Shown here in pieces: positions 15,016-20,337 of a stretch of DNA of 20,337 nucleotides. A model generated the notes under the pieces. That model was given only the letters and a program-made list of their open reading frames with translations. It was not told the origin of the DNA and did not search any database. Source of the stretch: Candidatus Zixiibacteriota bacterium (lineage in GTDB: Bacteria > Zixibacteria > MSB-5A5 > GN15 > JAAZOE01); assembly GCA_028700875.1 (NCBI GenBank), contig JAQVRW010000011.1, forward strand, positions 1 to 20,337. Reading direction: 5' to 3'. Every line of letters begins with the position of its first letter. Within the stretch, counting starts at the first letter, position 1. The position numbers and the translations under genes are program-made.

Positions 15016-16620
15016 ATGATACAAAGATTTACTATTCTCGCAATTTCGGTTTTGCTGTTCACCGTTTCTCAGACAAATGCCACCCCTATGCGGCTAATCG
15101 GGGCACTGCGGGGCGATAGTCTCGGAGACCAATTGGGGAATAATTGTGAAGGGATTGGGGATGTTAACGGCGACGGATATAATGATTTCTTAATGACCGT
15201 CCGGCGCAACGTCCCCGGTGCGGGGGAACTGCGGCTTTATCTTGGCGGCACACATCCTTTTAATAACCCACCTGCGGTGATTTGGCCCAATATTCCGCTC
15301 TTTGGAAACGGGTACGGGTATTCGCCATTTAATATCGGTGATGTCGATTGTGACGGAGTTAATGACTTCATTTGTGGCTTCGGTCCCTATGACACCGATA
15401 CCCTTAAATTAATCTCTGGACTCAAGGACTTGAATCAGGGAAACGAACATATTATCCATGTAGATGATCGCGGTTTCAGAACACATATCGGTGGCGGCGG
15501 GGATAATAACCATGACGGACGGCTTGAGTTCTGGGTAAACTGGGGTGAAACGATCCTCAATGGCTATATCGGTTGTGATTTGCTGGATATGATCATTGAC
15601 TACCACATCTCTTGGACGATGGCTCCAGGTTATCACTACTCTGTTTTGGGTAGGGAAATTTGTACCACTTGTGACCTAAACGGAGATTCGATTCCCGAAA
15701 TTATTTATGGTCAGCCAGCCGACCTGGCCGCTTACCCGGGCCGCGTTTGCATAATCTGGGGCGGGTCGAATTTATCGACCTCACCGGACTTGACCTTCTA
15801 CGCACCAACGCTGGAAGCACAGGGGAAACAATTCGGTACGGATATTGCTTGTTTGAGTGATATCAGTGGCGATGGTATAGATGATCTTTGGGTCAGCCAA
15901 GGGACGAGAAACTACATCTATTTCGGCGGTCAACCGTTTGATACGATCCCGGATATTGCCTTGGATTGGCCCAACATGTATGCGGACGTGGAGAATGTCG
16001 GGGATATTAACAATGACGGTTGGAACGACGTCATGCTGGTCGCCAGTGCGGATTTAGGGAGTTACATATCGTACATTTATTGTTACCCGGGAATGGACAC
16101 ATTGGTTGATGTAGTCTACCGTGATTACGATTTCGAGTCGTATCTTCCCGGAGTTGTCGCCTATCAGGTTGGGCGGGATCACTCCTGGGCAGGTGACATA
16201 GACGGCGATGGCATCGATGACATCCTGATCGGTATGCGGGACGCGGGGACGGATGAAGGGACCAGAGGACTTCAATTGGCCCAGGCAGGTTGGAATAAAA
16301 ATCCATCTGAGGTGACGGACGACGCTCAAGAAATCCCGATTCCAGAACTCAAATTGGAACAGAACCAGCCCAACCCTTTCAATTCATCAACGACGATACG
16401 ATTCTTCCTTCGACGGTCGGGTTATACTGAATTAAAGATATACAACCTGTTGGGAGAGGTTGTGGCCGTGCCCATTCATCAGGTTCTTTCTGCCGGGGAT
16501 CACCAGGTCATATGGAATGGCAGTGATGCGAATAACAAATGCACTCCGAGTGGCATATACATCTACGAGTTAAAATCCTCGAATCAAACGAAAACCAAGA
16601 AGATGACCCTATTGAAATAG
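15016..16620 (+). CDS. Secreted FG-GAP/integrin-like repeat protein with FlgD-Ig-like C-terminus
   Basis: With the ATG at 15016 the protein has 534 residues and begins with a signal peptide (MIQRFTILAISVLLFTVSQTNA). A TTG at 14965 would add 17 residues before it. Seven Asp-rich calcium-loop motifs of the D-x-x-x-D-G-x-x-D type occur near 49, 109, 163, 220, 282, 330 and 394. Examples are DVNGDGYND and DIDGDGIDD, and hydrophobic strands follow them, as in FG-GAP (integrin alpha N-terminal) beta-propeller repeats. The calcium ligands are less complete in repeats three and four. Residues 445-534 are a FlgD-Ig-like domain, with LEQNQPNPFN, an NLLGEVV strand, SGIYIYEL and the end KKMTLLK. The next gene starts 28 bases downstream, so the two are probably one operon. 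Surface adhesion or ligand binding is inferred from the fold. Codon use is more AT-rich than in the fab cluster. Confidence 0.85.
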   Translation: MIQRFTILAISVLLFTVSQTNATPMRLIGALRGDSLGDQLGNNCEGIGDVNGDGYNDFLMTVRRNVPGAGELRLYLGGTHPFNNPPAVIWPNIPLFGNGYGYSPFNIGDVDCDGVNDFICGFGPYDTDTLKLISGLKDLNQGNEHIIHVDDRGFRTHIGGGGDNNHDGRLEFWVNWGETILNGYIGCDLLDMIIDYHISWTMAPGYHYSVLGREICTTCDLNGDSIPEIIYGQPADLAAYPGRVCIIWGGSNLSTSPDLTFYAPTLEAQGKQFGTDIACLSDISGDGIDDLWVSQGTRNYIYFGGQPFDTIPDIALDWPNMYADVENVGDINNDGWNDVMLVASADLGSYISYIYCYPGMDTLVDVVYRDYDFESYLPGVVAYQVGRDHSWAGDIDGDGIDDILIGMRDAGTDEGTRGLQLAQAGWNKNPSEVTDDAQEIPIPELKLEQNQPNPFNSSTTIRFFLRRSGYTELKIYNLLGEVVAVPIHQVLSAGDHQVIWNGSDANNKCTPSGIYIYELKSSNQTKTKKMTLLK

Positions 16621-16648
16621 CAGAATGCTTAGCCAAGGATGGAATATT

Positions 16649-19600
16649 ATGTCATTACGATTAACTGTCGTCCGTTTATTGCCTTATGTATTTGGTTACC
16701 TATGTCTGATTGCCTCGATGGACGCGAAGGCAGGTAAATTTCCGATTTTGGTTTATCACGACCCCGTAACCGTGCACTATTTTTGGGATTCAACGCACCT
16801 GGCTGATTCGCTTGCCCATCGGTATTTTTCGGAAATGCAGGATTTTGGAATTAATATAGTCATAGGTGAGACGGTTTCTCATACTGCGACACTTTGTGAT
16901 ACCTTCGGTATTGAACTGACCCCTTATAATTGGATTGTTGACGCTGGAGCACCAAATAGACTGACACCAATTGCTGACGTGAAACCATACTATCTGCAAA
17001 CTTTTGTTTCAAATGGACGTTGGTTTCAGATGGAGGCAGAAGTAGACCAAGACCTTTCCAAAGGTTACGCATTTTCTGATTTAACTTCGGATACGACGAC
17101 TGGGGCAAATGCCTTAGAATATGGCTTCCGTTATGCTTCGCCCACACTTCATTCACCGGGTTACTTGTTCAGGCAAATCGATACCATCAATTACAAGGAT
17201 TGGAATGCCAGTGGTGCACCCGTGCGTGAAGATGCACGCGGTTATGTTATTGATTCCCTACTGTATTCACAGGATTCTTTGCGATATGCGAAATCCTGCT
17301 TCATCATGCGATACGATAGCGCTTCAAACGATACTTCAGTAATAGCCCAAATACGCGTGATTAACCCTGGCAACTACTGGCCGCATCGCCTTGTTACAAT
17401 ACGCAATAATGAATGGTTTGTCGACGATTCAGGGGTTGCGCATTATCAAGGTGATATTGTGCATTATCCGCGGTTTGATATTGGACTTAATACATGGGTC
17501 GATAGTGTCGGCTTTATTGATGCGACGGGAGATGCGATAGGGATGGGATTGGTATATAAATCCATAAGAGATATCCGACCGTCAGATTTTGGGGCGAGAG
17601 GGCTGTGGGATACCTTATATGCTATATATCCTTGGTATTATAACAAACATCTCGTATGGTGGTATGGGAATGCAAGACTTGATATAGACAGATTCTATCT
17701 TACGAACGAAACGTCGCGAATATTTAGAGATCGTCTTGATAATACGGCACAAAGAAACGATATGCGTGATAATATAGATGATATGTATGATACTCTTGGT
17801 ATTGATTCATCCTTGGCTGATATAATTAAGTTCTGGTATGTCAGGGACGAACCGTACAACGGGACATATTATCCCCTTCGGCATGCACGTGAATTGCTAA
17901 AGGCCTCCCAAAATAATCCGGGTGTCGAACTACGTGCAGCCCGTGATTCGGATGATCCAAGTGAGCATTGTTTGGAAATATTGAGCGGAATCGCCTATTG
18001 CCCGGAAACAATGGCGGAGGTGGAGAGCTTTTTCGGGCATTGTGATGTTAAGCATTACTCCAATGCAGATACGTCAGATATTGATAATCCTCAATATTGG
18101 TGGGATAAATCGATTGCGGATCTGGCAATTCAAAGGCAAAAGGCAGCGGATGCGGGGTTGAAGTTCTTTCCAATAGTGTATCCTGGTTCAGGATACGATC
18201 ACGACACACTCCGACATGTACGAATTGCCACGAGAAGGGAACCGTTCGGAAACGATATTAAATGTCAGGCATTCCTATGTGTCGCCTACGGTGCTGATGG
18301 AATTGCTTACTATCCATATATATCTTATGGCCCTGCTCCAGGGGCGGCGCCTGAATCGATGTATCAGGAAATGTTCAGGTTAGGGACTCAAGATAAAAGT
18401 GCAACCTGCCCTGAGTACCCTGATGATTCGGTGACGTGGGATGCGCGATCATTTATCATTGCCAATCAATCGACAGGGATATTCTATAAGGTAAATGACT
18501 CATCAACGGGATATAAGTGGGATGCGGCCAAACAAGTACATGGTGTATTGAATAGGCTCGCCGACACATTAAATGGACGTGTATTTGTCAGCGCTGATCA
18601 ATGGAACCAGCTCACGGGTGGACCTTTCAAGTACATAACAAGTCAGGAATACGGTGATACGGCCGCCTTTGTCCAATGGTCAGAATTTACGTCGGATGGA
18701 ACTCCCTACTATATGCTTATAAATCGGCGCACTTGGCCGGGGCCAGAAGCATGTCAATGTCCGGACAGTCTTTCTGATGCTCAACACGTTTATTTCGCAC
18801 TCGATGCAGGTCCCAGCGGGGATGTATGGGCATATGATATTTGCACGAATGATAGTCTTCTTCTTATTGACAGTGCGGGATATAAAACAGGCGTAATCTA
18901 TTTGCCGCCCGGGGAAGCAGCTATTTTCCGGCTCAAGGATACAAGATATAATTGGAAAGGCTCCTTTGCAGGTACAGATCATTTCCCAGAAGGTGGAACG
19001 CACTATCTAAGCGGGGATATTACCATAGATTCGGGGAGTACGTTTACAATTGGTCGAGGGGCGACTTTAAAAGCTATCGCCAATACAGACAGTTGTGCCG
19101 CTGGCACAAATACCACCAAGACGGAGCTGATCGTCAAAGGCCACCTGCGGGCGATTGGCACTTCGTCCGATAGTGTAAGGTTCAACGCGACTACGGATAC
19201 GACCGCCGCGTGGTATGGTATTCGCGTTATTGACAGCGGTTCCGCGGATATCCGTTATACCGAAATTAGGAATGCCTATATTGGGTACGAGAACACCAGC
19301 ACTAACGCTTCGGACGTCGATACCCTTCAGTATGTGGGATTTTCTAAATGCAGACCCAAGGGAGCGGTCATAGCCAAAAACAACATGGCCGTTTCGAACA
19401 TCACCGTTACCAGCGACCGGAAGACTGCAGAGGGGATTCACGTCGATTCCGCATTCTATGGGACGATTGCGAACTGCACATTTAACTACGTCAAATACGC
19501 GGTCGAAGTTGACCATAGCAGCCCAAGGTTGAGCCAATTGTACTTTAATCAATGTATCAATGGCATACGGGTCGACAACTATAGCGTTTCGGACACGGTC

Positions 19601-20337
19601 AGAATCGACCACTGCAGTTTTGATAATTACGATTCTTCGGTGACGGTTGACTTCCTGGTCGGGCAAAACCGTGCAAAGGTGAAGATCGACTCGTGCAGTT
19701 TCCAGTATGTGACTGGTCCGTATGTAATCCTGAACATCTATGACCAATCGTATGTCCGCGTCCGCCACACTGATTTCACGCTCTCATTGTGGTACATGGG
19801 TGCTATAGCGGCGTATACAAATGGACAGAATACGGATTTGGGAGGACTGACAGACTGGGGGTATAACTACTTCGAACAGTTCAAGACGCCCGGATACTGT
19901 GTCTATAACAGCAGCACGACCTGTTCCACGAATGTTCACTATTGCTGTTATTTTGATGGTGACCCGTTTTATTATTATTTTCATGGGCCTGTAGCTTACT
20001 ACTCTGATACTTCATGGTATAATTCATGCGTACGCAATTTCCCAAAGAACAGAGTGGGTGATGAAGTTTCGCGGGATACGGAGGTGGTTTCGTTCAAAAT
20101 GTCCCAGAATCATCCCAACCCGTTCAACCCGACGACGACAATCGCCTATAGCATCCCCGAAGCATGTGATGTTAAGGTCATGGTATATAACGTTCTTGGT
20201 CAGGTGGTCACCACTTTGGTCGATGAGCATAAAGCGCCGGGTGAGTATGCAGTCACCTGGGACGGCAACGACGCCGACGGACGGCCTGTGGCATCGGGGA
20301 TGTATTTCTATCAAATGAGGGCCGGTCAATACACGTC
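16649..20337 (+). CDS. Large secreted protein: TIM-barrel-like, beta-helix and FlgD-Ig-like parts (3' end outside window)
   Basis: One frame is open without a stop from the ATG at 16649 to the window edge, giving 1229 residues so far; I checked it codon by codon. AAGGA lies at 16635-16639. Residues 1-28 form a signal peptide. Residues 30-620 look like a glycoside-hydrolase-type TIM barrel. The landmarks are FWYVRDEP at 395-402, where Glu401 could be an acid/base residue, and AYGADGIAYYPY at 546-557, a pattern seen in several GH-like barrels. About 780-1080 resembles a right-handed parallel beta-helix (DITIDSGSTFTIG, then short Ile/Cys/Phe-ended coils such as CSFDNYD and CSFQYV). From about 1149 a FlgD-Ig-like domain begins, with QNHPNPFNP and SGMYFYQM. 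Only its last few residues are missing. A carbohydrate target is inference; the exact enzyme family cannot be named. Confidence 0.82.
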   Translation, partial: MSLRLTVVRLLPYVFGYLCLIASMDAKAGKFPILVYHDPVTVHYFWDSTHLADSLAHRYFSEMQDFGINIVIGETVSHTATLCDTFGIELTPYNWIVDAGAPNRLTPIADVKPYYLQTFVSNGRWFQMEAEVDQDLSKGYAFSDLTSDTTTGANALEYGFRYASPTLHSPGYLFRQIDTINYKDWNASGAPVREDARGYVIDSLLYSQDSLRYAKSCFIMRYDSASNDTSVIAQIRVINPGNYWPHRLVTIRNNEWFVDDSGVAHYQGDIVHYPRFDIGLNTWVDSVGFIDATGDAIGMGLVYKSIRDIRPSDFGARGLWDTLYAIYPWYYNKHLVWWYGNARLDIDRFYLTNETSRIFRDRLDNTAQRNDMRDNIDDMYDTLGIDSSLADIIKFWYVRDEPYNGTYYPLRHARELLKASQNNPGVELRAARDSDDPSEHCLEILSGIAYCPETMAEVESFFGHCDVKHYSNADTSDIDNPQYWWDKSIADLAIQRQKAADAGLKFFPIVYPGSGYDHDTLRHVRIATRREPFGNDIKCQAFLCVAYGADGIAYYPYISYGPAPGAAPESMYQEMFRLGTQDKSATCPEYPDDSVTWDARSFIIANQSTGIFYKVNDSSTGYKWDAAKQVHGVLNRLADTLNGRVFVSADQWNQLTGGPFKYITSQEYGDTAAFVQWSEFTSDGTPYYMLINRRTWPGPEACQCPDSLSDAQHVYFALDAGPSGDVWAYDICTNDSLLLIDSAGYKTGVIYLPPGEAAIFRLKDTRYNWKGSFAGTDHFPEGGTHYLSGDITIDSGSTFTIGRGATLKAIANTDSCAAGTNTTKTELIVKGHLRAIGTSSDSVRFNATTDTTAAWYGIRVIDSGSADIRYTEIRNAYIGYENTSTNASDVDTLQYVGFSKCRPKGAVIAKNNMAVSNITVTSDRKTAEGIHVDSAFYGTIANCTFNYVKYAVEVDHSSPRLSQLYFNQCINGIRVDNYSVSDTVRIDHCSFDNYDSSVTVDFLVGQNRAKVKIDSCSFQYVTGPYVILNIYDQSYVRVRHTDFTLSLWYMGAIAAYTNGQNTDLGGLTDWGYNYFEQFKTPGYCVYNSSTTCSTNVHYCCYFDGDPFYYYFHGPVAYYSDTSWYNSCVRNFPKNRVGDEVSRDTEVVSFKMSQNHPNPFNPTTTIAYSIPEACDVKVMVYNVLGQVVTTLVDEHKAPGEYAVTWDGNDADGRPVASGMYFYQMRAGQYT

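Noticed and set aside
16649..18950. Degenerate or frameshifted gene region
   Set aside because: At first sight the plus strand seemed to lack a closed gene here. Codon-by-codon reading showed one intact frame that simply has no stop before the window ends.

Overview
The window looks like chromosomal DNA of a Gram-negative bacterium of the FCB type. An uncultured candidate phylum such as Zixibacteria, or a relative, would fit, but this is inference. The basis is three large predicted secreted proteins ending in a FlgD-Ig-like/type A sorting-type C-terminal domain, with a Q-N-x-P-N-P-F-N block and a closing S-G-I-Y-F-Y strand. These sit beside a conserved bacterial housekeeping cluster. The housekeeping part is GC-rich. 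The secreted-protein genes at about 4.0-6.0 kb and 15.0-20.3 kb are visibly richer in AT.

Layout. (1) 1-686, plus strand: the end of an unrecognised membrane protein gene overlaps a ybjQ-type gene. (2) 863-3832, plus: a secreted S8 subtilase, preceded by a leader that can form several competing pairings, one reaching the ribosome binding site. (3) 3833-4009: a convergent intergenic stretch with two perfect hairpins. (4) 4010-5974, minus: a secreted protein of about 16 short beta-propeller-like repeats. (5) 14612 down to 6080, minus: a long co-directional run of yceD, rpmF, plsX, fabH, fabD, fabG, acpP, fabF, rnc, etfB, a small acidic zinc-finger gene and a stand-alone Smr-domain gene. (6) 14613-15015: a divergent intergenic region with candidate promoters on both strands. 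(7) 15016-20337, plus: a secreted FG-GAP protein gene, then a very long secreted protein gene still open at the window edge.

How it works together. yceD to fabF is a nearly complete fatty-acid and phospholipid initiation module. It runs from rRNA/L32 biogenesis (yceD, rpmF) through acyl-phosphate synthesis (plsX), initiation condensation (fabH), malonyl loading (fabD), ketoreduction (fabG) and the carrier (acpP) to elongation condensation (fabF), with rnc closing the tight part. Overlaps and short gaps indicate one transcript, probably starting just upstream of yceD. etfB appears without an adjacent etfA. The flanking secreted proteins probably share an export and surface-anchoring route through their common C-terminal domain; no secretion-machinery gene is present here.

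The items most worth checking are the subtilase leader structure, the large three-part secreted protein at the right edge, the orphan etfB, the acidic zinc-finger gene and its leader, and the repeat protein.
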